A stretch of DNA of 46,568 bases. Origin: JAVBKX01 sp031553835 (GTDB taxonomy: Bacteria > Bacteroidota > Bacteroidia > Bacteroidales > Azobacteroidaceae). Shown piece by piece: positions 1-7,108 of this stretch. The DNA lies in NCBI GenBank assembly GCA_031553835.1, contig JAVBKX010000034.1, positions 1-46,568 of the forward strand. The letters run 5' to 3'. Made by a program: the position numbers and the translations under genes. Each line of letters opens with the position of its first letter. Position 1 is the first letter of the stretch. The notes beneath the pieces are model-generated. The model did not search any database. It was not told the origin of the DNA and was given only the letters and a program-made list of their open reading frames with translations.

Positions 1-953
1 CCCCATTCGTTGTCATACCATGAAACAACTTTAGCGAAGTTGCTATCCAAAGAAATACCAGCTTTAGCATCGTAAATAGAAGTTAAAGCGCAACCACGGA
101 AATCTGTAGAAACTACTGCATCTTCAGTATATCCGAGGATACCTTTCAATTCGCCTTCAGAAGCAGCTTTCATAGCTGCATTGATTTCTTCCATTGAAGC
201 AGCTTTTTCAAGAACTACTGTCAAATCCACAACTGATACGTCAGAAGTAGGAACACGGAAAGCCATACCGGTTAATTTACCATTCAATACCGGAAGAACT
301 TTACCTACTGCTTTTGCAGCTCCGGTAGAAGAAGGAATAATGTTTTCCAAAATTCCACGTCCGCCTCTCCAGTCTTTTGCTGAAGGTCCGTCAACAGTTT
401 TTTGAGTAGCAGTTGCTGCGTGAACTGTAGTCATCAAACCTTTAACGATTCCGAATTTATCATTCAATACTTTAGCTATAGGAGCCAAGCAGTTAGTTGT
501 ACAAGAAGCGTTAGAAATAATGTCCTGGCCTGCATAAGAAGAAGAGTTAACTCCATAAACAAACATTGGAGTACTATCTTTTGAAGGAGCTGACATGATT
601 ACTTTTTTAGCGCCGGCTTCGATGTGTTTGCGAGCTGTAGCATCATCTAAGAAAAGACCGGTTGATTCAATTACAACTTGTGCTCCAACTTCGTTCCATT
701 TCAAAGTTGCAGGATCTTTTTCTGCAGTTAAACGGATTTTTTTACCATTAACAATCAGGTTGTTTCCTTCAACAGCAATTTCACCTTTAAATTGTCCGTG
801 AACTGAATCGTATTTCAGCATGTAAGCCAAATAATCCGGTGCTAACAAGTCATTAATACCTACGACTTCGATGTCGTTAGAAAAATTATACACTGCAGCA
901 CGGAAAACCATACGGCCGATCCGGCCAAAACCGTTAATACCTACTTTAATCAT
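1..953 (-). CDS. gapA: Glyceraldehyde-3-phosphate dehydrogenase, partial (C-terminus outside window)
   Basis: This is the glycolytic enzyme that oxidises glyceraldehyde 3-phosphate with phosphate and NAD to 1,3-bisphosphoglycerate in the cytoplasm. The reading frame starts at ATG 951-953 with MIKVGINGFGRIGR, the Rossmann dinucleotide-binding start. The catalytic cysteine lies in SNASCTTNC (Cys151, codon 501-503), and ATATQKTVDGPS and WRGGRG further on are family hallmarks. About 317 residues are present up to WYDNEWG, so only the last 15-20 residues are missing beyond the left edge. The gene is monocistronic as far as can be seen. A good -7 box lies upstream at 1028-1035. Assignment is very secure. 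Confidence 0.97.
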   Translation of the reverse strand, partial: MIKVGINGFGRIGRMVFRAAVYNFSNDIEVVGINDLLAPDYLAYMLKYDSVHGQFKGEIAVEGNNLIVNGKKIRLTAEKDPATLKWNEVGAQVVIESTGLFLDDATARKHIEAGAKKVIMSAPSKDSTPMFVYGVNSSSYAGQDIISNASCTTNCLAPIAKVLNDKFGIVKGLMTTVHAATATQKTVDGPSAKDWRGGRGILENIIPSSTGAAKAVGKVLPVLNGKLTGMAFRVPTSDVSVVDLTVVLEKAASMEEINAAMKAASEGELKGILGYTEDAVVSTDFRGCALTSIYDAKAGISLDSNFAKVVSWYDNEW

Positions 954-1027
954 TGTGATAAATTTTATAGTTAGAAAAATATATTACCTAATACATTGGT
1001 TTGCAGAAAACCTATCTTTTTGCGCCG

Positions 1028-1035
1028 CAAAAGTA
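1028..1035 (-). promoter_or_regulatory. Probable gapA promoter -7 box
   Basis: On the minus strand the sequence reads TACTTTTG, matching the Bacteroidota consensus TAnnTTTG, 75 bp upstream of the gapA start. A TTG triplet lies about 23 bp further upstream, slightly wider than the usual 19-21. The 954-1272 interval holds no gene and carries this promoter and the mscL one. Confidence 0.5.
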
Positions 1036-1228
1036 CAAAAAATAAATCACTTTTGCATCAAAACAAGGAAATATTTTATTACAAATAAAATCAACATCCA
1101 CAAGGAGTTGCACACGAGACTAAACACAAAAGCATGCAAACGATAAGAATGAGAGCTAAAATAAAATTTTTCATTGCGTTTTGTTTATTTACCAATACAA
1201 AAATACTATATTTTCAACAAAAAGTCCT

Positions 1229-1236
1229 TACATTTG
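1229..1236 (+). promoter_or_regulatory. Possible mscL promoter -7 box
   Basis: TACATTTG matches TAnnTTTG and lies 36 bp before the mscL ATG at 1273. No good -33 TTG is seen at the expected distance. An in-frame extension of the mscL frame to 1174 would run through this box, which supports the shorter start. Confidence 0.4.
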
Positions 1237-1272
1237 GCTCGTATATTTAATAAATTCAAAAATAAAAATAAT

Positions 1273-1692
1273 ATGGGAATGTTAAAAGAATTCAAAGAGT
1301 TTGCCATGCGAGGGAATGTTGTCGATATGGCTGTGGGAGTAATTATTGGCGGCGCTTTTGGTAAAATTGTCAGCTCACTGGTGTCTGACATCATCATGCC
1401 TCCTATCGGGGTATTGGTCGGAGGAGTAAATTTTTCCGAATTAAAAATGATTATTAAAGACGCGGCCATGGATGCTGCCGGTAATGCAGTGCCCGCTGTG
1501 ACTTGGAATTATGGTAATTTCCTGCAAACTGTTTTCGATTTTCTGATCGTGGCTTTTACTATTTTCTTGTTTATCAAAGCTATCAATAGTTTCCAGAAAA
1601 AGAAAGCGGAAGCTCCCGCTGCACCTCCGGCGCCAAGCAAAGAAGAAGTGTTATTAACAGAAATACGGGATTTACTGAAAGAGAAAAAATAA
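1273..1692 (+). CDS. mscL: Large-conductance mechanosensitive channel MscL
   Basis: MscL forms a homopentameric inner-membrane pore that opens under membrane tension and releases solutes during hypo-osmotic shock. The 139-residue product starts MGMLKEFKEFAMRGNVVDMAVG, matching the family N-terminal amphipathic helix and the start of TM1 (about residues 16-45, with AVGVIIGGAFGKIVSSLV). TM2 is at about 75-105 (FDFLIVAFTIFLFIKAI). The C-terminal part has a short Ala/Pro stretch (AEAPAAPPAPS) and a charged helix ending EIRDLLKEKK, which forms the cytoplasmic bundle in known structures. The ATG at 1273 was chosen over one at 1174 because the extra residues are unlike the family and overlap a promoter-like box. 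Confidence 0.96.
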   Translation: MGMLKEFKEFAMRGNVVDMAVGVIIGGAFGKIVSSLVSDIIMPPIGVLVGGVNFSELKMIIKDAAMDAAGNAVPAVTWNYGNFLQTVFDFLIVAFTIFLFIKAINSFQKKKAEAPAAPPAPSKEEVLLTEIRDLLKEKK

Positions 1693-1707
1693 TTAAATGA
1701 AGTAGAG

Positions 1708-1756
1708 GGAGTTAGAGGAAATTAGGAGTTTACTTCGTTTAACTCCCTCTAACTCC
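1708..1756. terminator. Inverted repeat between convergent mscL and rmuC
   Basis: GGAGTTAGAG at 1708-1717 is perfectly complementary to CTCTAACTCC at 1747-1756. Inside it, GGAGTT can pair with AACTCC. It lies between the convergent 3' ends of mscL and rmuC, where a bidirectional terminator is expected, but it has no long U-tract on either strand. It may instead be a dispersed intergenic repeat. Confidence 0.4.
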
Positions 1757-1774
1757 CCCTTTAACCCTTTCCTC

Positions 1775-3124
1775 CTATTCCCTCGCCATCTCCGGCGGTA
1801 ATTGTTTTTTATTCTTAATTCCTAATTCTTTCAGCTTTTCAGCCTGGCTAATCAGATTTCCTTTTCCTTCTTTCAATTGGTTAAATGCATCGTGATAGCT
1901 TTTTTGGGCACGCTCCAGGTGATCTCCTACTCCACTCAGACTTTCTACAAAACCAACTAATTTATCATACATTCGGGCGCCACGGTCGGCAATATCCTGG
2001 GCATTTCGACTTTGATATTCCCGTTTCCACAAATCGGCAATCAATTTAAGCGAAGCGATCAGGTTGGTCGGACTAATCAATAATATCCGTTTGTCATAAG
2101 CATAATGCCACAAATCGGGATCATATTGCATGGCTAATAAATAAGCCGGTTCATTGGGGATAAACATCATCACAAAATCGAGGGACGAAGCAAAATCCTG
2201 ATAACTTTTCCGGCTCAATTCATCGACATGCCTGCGAATAGAACGCAAATGCTCTTTCATCGCAATATTTTGTTCTTCCTGATCGTCGGAAGCAACATAC
2301 CGGGCATAGGCAGTCAGCGACACTTTTGAATCGATGATTACCTTTCTGTCATCAGGATAGGAAACAATCACATCCGGTTGAAGACGGCTCCCTTCTTCAT
2401 TTTTGCGGGTAGTTCCGGATTCATCCCGAAGATATTCCTGGACAAAATATTCCCGGTCGCGCACCAATCCTGATTTTTCGAGAATATTTTCTAAAATCAT
2501 TTGTCCCCAATCGCCTTGTATTTTAGAATTTCCTTTCAATGCATTGGTCAGATTATTAGCCTCTTCACTGATTTTTTGGTTCAATTGCACTAATTTTTCG
2601 ACTTCTTTTCCGAGGGAAAAACGTTCCTTTGCTTCTTTGTCATAGACTTCTTCCACTTTCTTTCGGAAAACTTCGATATTTTCGCCTAAAGGTTTCAATA
2701 TAATGTCCAGATGCTCTTTATTGAGTTGAGTAAACTTTTGAGTTTTTTCATCTAAAATTTTAGATGCAATATTTTCAAATTCCAATTGGAATTGTTTTCT
2801 AATATTCTCCATCTCTACCCGTTGGGTCTCCAATTTTTCATTGAGAAATGAATTGGAAGCAGATAATTCCGCCACTTTATTATTTACTTCTAAAAAAGCA
2901 TTCACCTGTGCCTGCAATTCGGTTTTCAGCCGCTCGGATTCTTCCTTGTACATTATTGCCTTGTTTGCCTCCAGATTCAAAGCAATTAAGTTATCATTCA
3001 GCATTTTGGTCTGATCATCAAATTGTTTACGGGAAACCTGACGGGATTTCAAAATAAGAAGAGTAACTAATCCGGAAATAACACTACCAATCAGTAATCC
3101 AATAATAAACGAAAGTATATTCAT
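1775..3124 (-). CDS. rmuC: DNA recombination protein RmuC homologue
   Basis: RmuC-family proteins limit recombination at inverted repeats in E. coli and have a predicted restriction-endonuclease-like core; the biochemistry is not well settled. The 449-residue product has an N-terminal membrane helix (MNILSFIIGLLIGSVISGLVTLLIL), a coiled coil (about 30-190), then the RmuC domain with GDWGQMILENILEKSGL, QPDVIVSYPDDRKVIIDSKVSL and FVMMFIPNEPAY. The frame can be extended by seven residues to a TTG at 3145, but that TTG is the tail of a TAnnTTTG box, so ATG 3124 is the likely start. It is convergent with mscL and divergent from the transposase element. Confidence 0.93.
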   Translation of the reverse strand: MNILSFIIGLLIGSVISGLVTLLILKSRQVSRKQFDDQTKMLNDNLIALNLEANKAIMYKEESERLKTELQAQVNAFLEVNNKVAELSASNSFLNEKLETQRVEMENIRKQFQLEFENIASKILDEKTQKFTQLNKEHLDIILKPLGENIEVFRKKVEEVYDKEAKERFSLGKEVEKLVQLNQKISEEANNLTNALKGNSKIQGDWGQMILENILEKSGLVRDREYFVQEYLRDESGTTRKNEEGSRLQPDVIVSYPDDRKVIIDSKVSLTAYARYVASDDQEEQNIAMKEHLRSIRRHVDELSRKSYQDFASSLDFVMMFIPNEPAYLLAMQYDPDLWHYAYDKRILLISPTNLIASLKLIADLWKREYQSRNAQDIADRGARMYDKLVGFVESLSGVGDHLERAQKSYHDAFNQLKEGKGNLISQAEKLKELGIKNKKQLPPEMARE

Positions 3125-3142
3125 GTTCTTTAAATTATCTGT

Positions 3143-3150
3143 CAAATTTA
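3143..3150 (-). promoter_or_regulatory. Possible rmuC promoter -7 box
   Basis: The minus strand reads TAAATTTG, matching TAnnTTTG, 19 bp upstream of ATG 3124. Transcription would start only about 12 nt before the ATG. The last three bases are the TTG that a naive ORF caller would take as the start. Confidence 0.35.
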
Positions 3151-3232
3151 ATAAAAATATTGCACCTCTAAAAACCGGATAAAATAAAGCAACAGAAAAT
3201 CCGTTTTTATTTATAAATTGTCAGAAGCGTTT

Positions 3233-3323
3233 TGAATTATTGTCAGTTTGTTGAATTATTGTCAGTTTCTGAATTGCCGTCAGCTTCTGAATTATTGTCA
3301 GCTTCTGAATTGCCGTCAGCTTC
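3233..3323 (+). repeat. 18-bp tandem repeat, about five units, derived from half of a REP palindrome
   Basis: Units of the form TGAATTRYYGTCAGYTTC start at 3233, 3252, 3270, 3288 and 3306. The last four are exactly 18 bp apart; the first is 19 bp. ATT and GCC variants of the TGAATT(ATT/GCC)GTCAG core alternate in the later copies. The final unit runs straight into the palindrome at 3313-3332, so the array looks like repeated duplication of the outer half-palindrome of the neighbouring transposase element. A more degenerate unit (AATTGTCAG) is visible near 3216. Confidence 0.85.
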
Positions 3324-3332
3324 AGCTGACGG
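3313..3332. repeat. Outer REP-like palindrome, left
   Basis: Two 9-bp arms, CCGTCAGCT and AGCTGACGG, are separated by two bases. The same palindrome occurs in mirror orientation at 3874-3893, including the flanking AATTG on the outer side and AT on the inner side. The pair brackets the Y1 transposase gene. Confidence 0.85.
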
Positions 3333-3357
3333 ATAAATAATAAATCCATTATTTTAA

Positions 3358-3369
3358 GGGCTTTAGCCC
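3358..3369. repeat. Inner REP-like palindrome, left
   Basis: GGGCT-TT-AGCCC, flanked by CCATTATTTTAA on the left and AATAA on the right. The mirror copy is at 3834-3851 (ATTGGGCTAAAGCCTTAA). Together with the outer pair it gives a nested, symmetric arrangement around the transposase, 35 bp before its ATG. Confidence 0.75.
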
Positions 3370-3403
3370 AATAAAACCAAATTATTAACTAAAACCTCAC
3401 AAA

Positions 3404-3829
3404 ATGAGTTACACCAAAATTTGGATCCATGTGGTATTTTCCACATACAAACGAGAAAGAGTTCTCGAAAAACCGGGACGAGACAAATTATTTGCCCACA
3501 TAAAGGAACAATGTAAAACAAAAGATATACATTTGGACTTTATCGGAGGATATATCGACCATGTCCATTTGATCATATCTTTGGGAAAAATGCAGCGTAT
3601 TGCTGATGTTTTACATCAAATCAAAGGAGAATCTTCCTTTTGGGCAAATACAAATCGAATATTCAACTATAAACTAAAGTGGCAGGATGATTATTTTGCA
3701 GTTTCAATTAGCCATTCCCACATCAATGTTGTTAGACAATATATTGTAAATCAGGAAGAACATCATCGAAAGAAAACATTTGCAGAAGAATTTGAAGAAT
3801 TTATACAAAAATACGAATGGCATAATTAA
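3404..3829 (+). CDS. Y1 (HUH) transposase, IS200/IS605 or REP-associated (RAYT) family
   Basis: This is a single-strand DNA transposase of the HUH/Y1 class, which nicks at hairpin-guided sites and forms a 5'-phosphotyrosine link. The 141-residue product matches the usual length. It starts MSYTKIWIHVVFSTYKRERVL. The metal-binding HUH motif is HVH at residues 53-55 (GGYIDHVHLIISL), and the likely nucleophile is Tyr113 in VVRQYIVNQEEHH. The frame is complete with no frameshift, so the protein may be active. No accessory TnpB/IscB-type gene is nearby. Whether it is a classical IS200 TnpA or a domesticated RAYT cannot be settled without genome-wide copy counts; the flanking palindromes favour RAYT-like behaviour. 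Confidence 0.9.
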   Translation: MSYTKIWIHVVFSTYKRERVLEKPGRDKLFAHIKEQCKTKDIHLDFIGGYIDHVHLIISLGKMQRIADVLHQIKGESSFWANTNRIFNYKLKWQDDYFAVSISHSHINVVRQYIVNQEEHHRKKTFAEEFEEFIQKYEWHN

Positions 3830-3833
3830 CATT

Positions 3834-3851
3834 ATTGGGCTAAAGCCTTAA
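3834..3851. repeat. Inner REP-like palindrome, right (inverted copy)
   Basis: ATTGGGCTAAAGCCTTAA is the reverse complement of the left inner element with one base missing. It begins 5 bp after the transposase stop codon. Confidence 0.75.
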
Positions 3852-3873
3852 AAATGGAGGGTTTCATCCTCAT

Positions 3874-3893
3874 CCGTCAGCTAAAGCTGACGG
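3874..3893. repeat. Outer REP-like palindrome, right (inverted copy)
   Basis: Arms CCGTCAGCT and AGCTGACGG enclose two bases. The outer flank CAATT and inner flank AT mirror the left copy at 3313-3332. It ends 24 bp before the T9SS plug gene start and so lies in what should be that gene's leader or promoter. Confidence 0.85.
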
Positions 3894-3917
3894 CAATTTA
3901 CAAAAAAATACAAAATT

Positions 3918-5162
3918 ATGAAGCATTTATATTTAGTGTTGTTTATCTTATTTTCATTACAAATAAATGGACAAACTTTTCGTACAGAAACTTTTTCTCC
4001 GAATATCAAAACTTTGCGAGTCCAGGTGGCTGAAAACTGGGCGGCGCCTCCGGTGATTAAACTGGGCAGCAATCATGCTATTGAAATCAGTTTTGATGAA
4101 ATGGGAGAACAAACTTCGCATTTCGTTTATAAACTCACCCATTGTAATGCCGACTGGACTCCTTCGACTTTGATTGAATCGGAATATATGACCGGATTTC
4201 AGTACCTCCCTATTGATGATTATGTGTTATCATTCAATACTACTGTTGATTATACGAATTACAAACTGTATTTCCCAAACGACAATACGACTTTCCTGAC
4301 TTCCGGAAATTATGCCGTTAGTATTTTTCCTGAAAACGATCAAACACAACCTGTGCTTACAGCTTGTTTTTCTGTGGTTGAACCTGAAGTTTCCATCAAT
4401 ATGAAAGTTTCAACTAATACTGATATTGACTTCAACCGGGCACACCAACAGGTCAGTTTTGAAGTATTATTGAGTGGAAATAATAATCCGACTACGCAGG
4501 ATTATAAGGTGTATGTACAACAGAATAGCCGTCGCGACAATCAGGCAACTCTGATTCAACCGCTTATGCACGAACCGCGAAAACTAATTTTCGAACACAA
4601 TCCCCAACTGATTTTTGAAGCAGGAAATGAATACCGGCGCTTCGAACATATATCCAACCAGTATAATGGCATCAATATAGAAAATGTGGAATTTCATCCT
4701 CCTTATTATCATGTGGATATTTATCCGGAACAAATTCGTTCAAAAGGTTCATACTCATACGACCGGGATATTGACGGACGATTCGTCGTTCGCTCTGTCA
4801 ACGCCTCCGATTACGATTCGGAAGCCGATTATTGTATGGTTCATTTTTATTTCCCGGTCGAATCACCCTGGTTGGAAAACGTTTATATGTTGAGTGAGAT
4901 TTACAATAATGTTTTGGATCATAGAAGTTTAATGAAATACAATAATGAGCAAAAAGCATACGAAATGAATGTAATGCTCAAACAAGGTCATTATAATTAC
5001 ATGTTTGTCACCAAAAAAAGCGATGCTCCGCGAGGAAGTACCGCTTTGATTGAAGGCAATTATTTTGAAACGGAAAATGAATACACGGTCTATGTTTATC
5101 ATCGTCCTTTCGGCGGACGATACGACCGTTTAGTAGGAATTAATACGATTCTTTCTCGTTAG
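3918..5162 (+). CDS. Type IX secretion system plug protein (DUF5103 family)
   Basis: Proteins of this family were found as the plug that closes the giant SprA/Sov outer-membrane translocon of the type IX secretion system; most Bacteroidota encode one. The 414-residue product has a signal peptide (MKHLYLVLFILFSLQINGQ, cleaved before about residue 20), an N-terminal beta-sandwich region with KLTHCNADWTPSTLIESEYMTGF, and a C-terminal domain with YHRPFGGRYDRLVGINTI. These match the DUF5103 pattern as I know it. Its 3' end overlaps the convergent panB by 23 bp. No TAnnTTTG box is visible upstream; the transposase element occupies that space and may have displaced or supplied the promoter. Confidence 0.88.
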   Translation: MKHLYLVLFILFSLQINGQTFRTETFSPNIKTLRVQVAENWAAPPVIKLGSNHAIEISFDEMGEQTSHFVYKLTHCNADWTPSTLIESEYMTGFQYLPIDDYVLSFNTTVDYTNYKLYFPNDNTTFLTSGNYAVSIFPENDQTQPVLTACFSVVEPEVSINMKVSTNTDIDFNRAHQQVSFEVLLSGNNNPTTQDYKVYVQQNSRRDNQATLIQPLMHEPRKLIFEHNPQLIFEAGNEYRRFEHISNQYNGINIENVEFHPPYYHVDIYPEQIRSKGSYSYDRDIDGRFVVRSVNASDYDSEADYCMVHFYFPVESPWLENVYMLSEIYNNVLDHRSLMKYNNEQKAYEMNVMLKQGHYNYMFVTKKSDAPRGSTALIEGNYFETENEYTVYVYHRPFGGRYDRLVGINTILSR

Positions 5163-5961
5163 GAAAATCACAACTTTTCACATCTTCAATGTAATGTTGC
5201 ACCGCATCGTGGATTACATCATACAAATTAGCATAACGCCGTAAGAATCGTGGAGAAAATTCTTTGTTGATTCCCAGCATATCGTGCATTACCAGCACTT
5301 GACCATCCACATAACCTCCTGCACCAATGCCAATTAAAGGAATAGCCAATTCTTCTGCTACTTGTTTAGCCAACAACGCCGGAATTTTTTCCAACACAAT
5401 AGCAAAGCATCCCAATTCTTCCAACAAATGGGCATCTGTCAGCAATTTTTTCGCTTCATGTTCTTCTTTTGCCCGCACTGTATATGTGCCAAATTTATTG
5501 ATGGACTGTGGCGTTAAACCTAAGTGTCCCATCACGGGAATGCCTGCACTTAAAATTCGTTGAACTGATTCTTTGATCTCTTCGCCACCTTCGACTTTCA
5601 CACAATCAGCATGTGTTTCTTTCATGATCCGGATGGCGGAATGTACTGCTTCTTTCGAATTTCCCTGATAAGAACCAAAAGGCATATCCACCACTACCAA
5701 CGCACGTTTCACGGCTTTCATTACCGATTTTCCATGATAAATCATCTGATCAAGCGTCATAGGTAAGGTAGTCACATTGCCTGCCATCACATTAGAAGCC
5801 GAATCTCCTGCCAACAGTACATCAATTCCGGCCTGATCAAAAATTGTTGCCATCGAATAATCATATGCCGTCAGCATGGAAATTTTTTCTCCCCGTTGTT
5901 TCATCTCAATCAGGCGATGCGTCGTCACCTTTCTCTTATCTTCTTCACTATAAGTTGACAT
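5140..5961 (-). CDS. panB: 3-methyl-2-oxobutanoate hydroxymethyltransferase (KPHMT)
   Basis: PanB transfers a hydroxymethyl group from 5,10-methylene-tetrahydrofolate to 2-oxoisovalerate, giving ketopantoate, the first committed step to pantothenate and CoA. The product is 273 residues from ATG 5961 (MSTYSEEDKRKVTTHRL); the frame reaches a TTG three codons earlier, but the ATG fits the family. Hallmarks are ISMLTAYDYSMA, LLAGDSASNVM, VVVDMPFGSYQ, DCVKVEGG, PVMGHLGLTPQS and the catalytic glutamate region IPLIGIGAGGYVDGQVLVMHDMLG. It lies 13 bp after nspC on the same strand, and coaBC for a later CoA step is in the same block. The last 23 bp overlap the convergent T9SS plug gene. Confidence 0.96.
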   Translation of the reverse strand: MSTYSEEDKRKVTTHRLIEMKQRGEKISMLTAYDYSMATIFDQAGIDVLLAGDSASNVMAGNVTTLPMTLDQMIYHGKSVMKAVKRALVVVDMPFGSYQGNSKEAVHSAIRIMKETHADCVKVEGGEEIKESVQRILSAGIPVMGHLGLTPQSINKFGTYTVRAKEEHEAKKLLTDAHLLEELGCFAIVLEKIPALLAKQVAEELAIPLIGIGAGGYVDGQVLVMHDMLGINKEFSPRFLRRYANLYDVIHDAVQHYIEDVKSCDFPNEKESY

Positions 5962-5974
5962 AATCCTCAATTAT

Positions 5975-7108
5975 TTAGTCCATTCTATTTTTATAATCTT
6001 CGTATCCAAATTCCCTCAATACTTCCGTTTCTCCGTTGATATGTTTCAATACCAACGCCGGATGTGGAATACCATTAAACATATTGGTTTTTACAATGGT
6101 ATAATGAATCATATCTTCAAAAATAATAGTATCGCCTATTTCTAAAGGTTTATCAAACGACCAGTCTCCCATAAAATCGCCGCTTAAGCAAGAATTTCCG
6201 CCGATACGATACGTTGGTTTTCCTTCAATTGGCTCCTGATAAGCATTACGAATCACGGGCTTATACGGCATTTCCAAACAATCGGGCATGTGGCAGGTAA
6301 ATGAAACATCGACAATGGCCGTTTTAATTCCTTTATTTTCAACGATATCGACTATAGAAGAAACCAATGGTCCGGTTTGCCAAAGAAAAGCGCTTCCCGG
6401 CTCCAATATAATTTCCAGATTCGGATATTTTTCCCTGAAACGAAGAAGCAATCCGATTAAATGTTCCACATCATAATCTTTGCGGGTCATCAAGTGTCCG
6501 CCACCCATATTCAACCAATTGATTTGAGAAAGAATATCGCCGAATTTTTCCTCCACATGTTTCAACGTTTCTTCCAAATCATACGAAGATGATTCACAAT
6601 GTGTATGAAAATGCAATCCTTCAATTCCTTCCGGCAATTGAGCGGGAAATTGCGAACGAATGACACCTAAGCGCGATCCGGGGGCGCAAGGATTATATAA
6701 ATCCGTTCCAACGGTCGAATACTCGGGATTAATGCGAATGCCGCAAGATATGCGGTTGCCATCAGCTTCAATCTTCGGATAAAAACGTTCGAACTGTGCA
6801 AACGAGTTAAACGTAATATGGCTGCTATATTGCATAATCACCGGAAAATCCTTTTCTGTATATGCCGGAGAAAATGTATGTGCCAAACTTCCCATTTCGT
6901 CATAAGCCAGTTGAGCTTCAAAAATAGAACTGGCTGTGGAAAAAGGAATATATTCCCGAATAATGGGGAACACTTTCCACATGGCAAATGCTTTGAATGC
7001 CAGAATAATATTGACTCCGGCACGTTCTTTTACCGATTGAATCAAGGAAAGATTTTTCCTGAGTAATTCTTCTTCAAGAAGATAATATGGTGTCGCTATT
7101 GATTTCAA
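5975..7108 (-). CDS. nspC: Carboxynorspermidine / carboxyspermidine decarboxylase
   Basis: NspC is a PLP enzyme of the alanine-racemase fold that decarboxylates carboxynorspermidine or carboxyspermidine, the last step of the alternative polyamine route used by Bacteroidota. The 377-residue product starts with TPYYLLEEELLRKNL, has the PLP lysine at Lys39 (ILAFKAFAMW), LHFHTHCESSS, LNMGGGHLM, LEPGSAFLWQTG, and the active-site cysteine region SCLSGDFMGDW. The start is a TTG (7106-7108) sharing bases with the TGA of pcrA; the next ATG would delete the PLP lysine, so the TTG start with translational coupling is the likely reading. panB follows after 13 bp. Confidence 0.93.
   Translation of the reverse strand: MKSIATPYYLLEEELLRKNLSLIQSVKERAGVNIILAFKAFAMWKVFPIIREYIPFSTASSIFEAQLAYDEMGSLAHTFSPAYTEKDFPVIMQYSSHITFNSFAQFERFYPKIEADGNRISCGIRINPEYSTVGTDLYNPCAPGSRLGVIRSQFPAQLPEGIEGLHFHTHCESSSYDLEETLKHVEEKFGDILSQINWLNMGGGHLMTRKDYDVEHLIGLLLRFREKYPNLEIILEPGSAFLWQTGPLVSSIVDIVENKGIKTAIVDVSFTCHMPDCLEMPYKPVIRNAYQEPIEGKPTYRIGGNSCLSGDFMGDWSFDKPLEIGDTIIFEDMIHYTIVKTNMFNGIPHPALVLKHINGETEVLREFGYEDYKNRMD

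Larger units (their letters stand above)
3306..3900 (+). mobile_element. IS200/RAYT-type element with nested mirror-image palindromes
   Basis: The unit consists of outer palindrome, inner palindrome, Y1 transposase, inverted inner palindrome and inverted outer palindrome. HUH Y1 transposases recognise subterminal hairpins as single-stranded DNA, so such hairpins on both sides are expected for the family. Two different hairpins on each side in mirror orientation is closer to a REP-BIME with its RAYT than to a simple IS200. The element sits between divergent rmuC and the T9SS plug gene, ending about 25 bp before the latter's ATG. Confidence 0.7.

Noticed and set aside
871..1146. 91-codon plus-strand frame across the gapA start and promoter
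   Set aside because: It overlaps gapA on the other strand and covers the gapA promoter; composition is that of AT-rich non-coding DNA.
3233..3323. CRISPR array
   Set aside because: The 18-bp units follow each other without spacers, so this is a simple tandem repeat tied to the REP palindrome. No cas genes are in the window.
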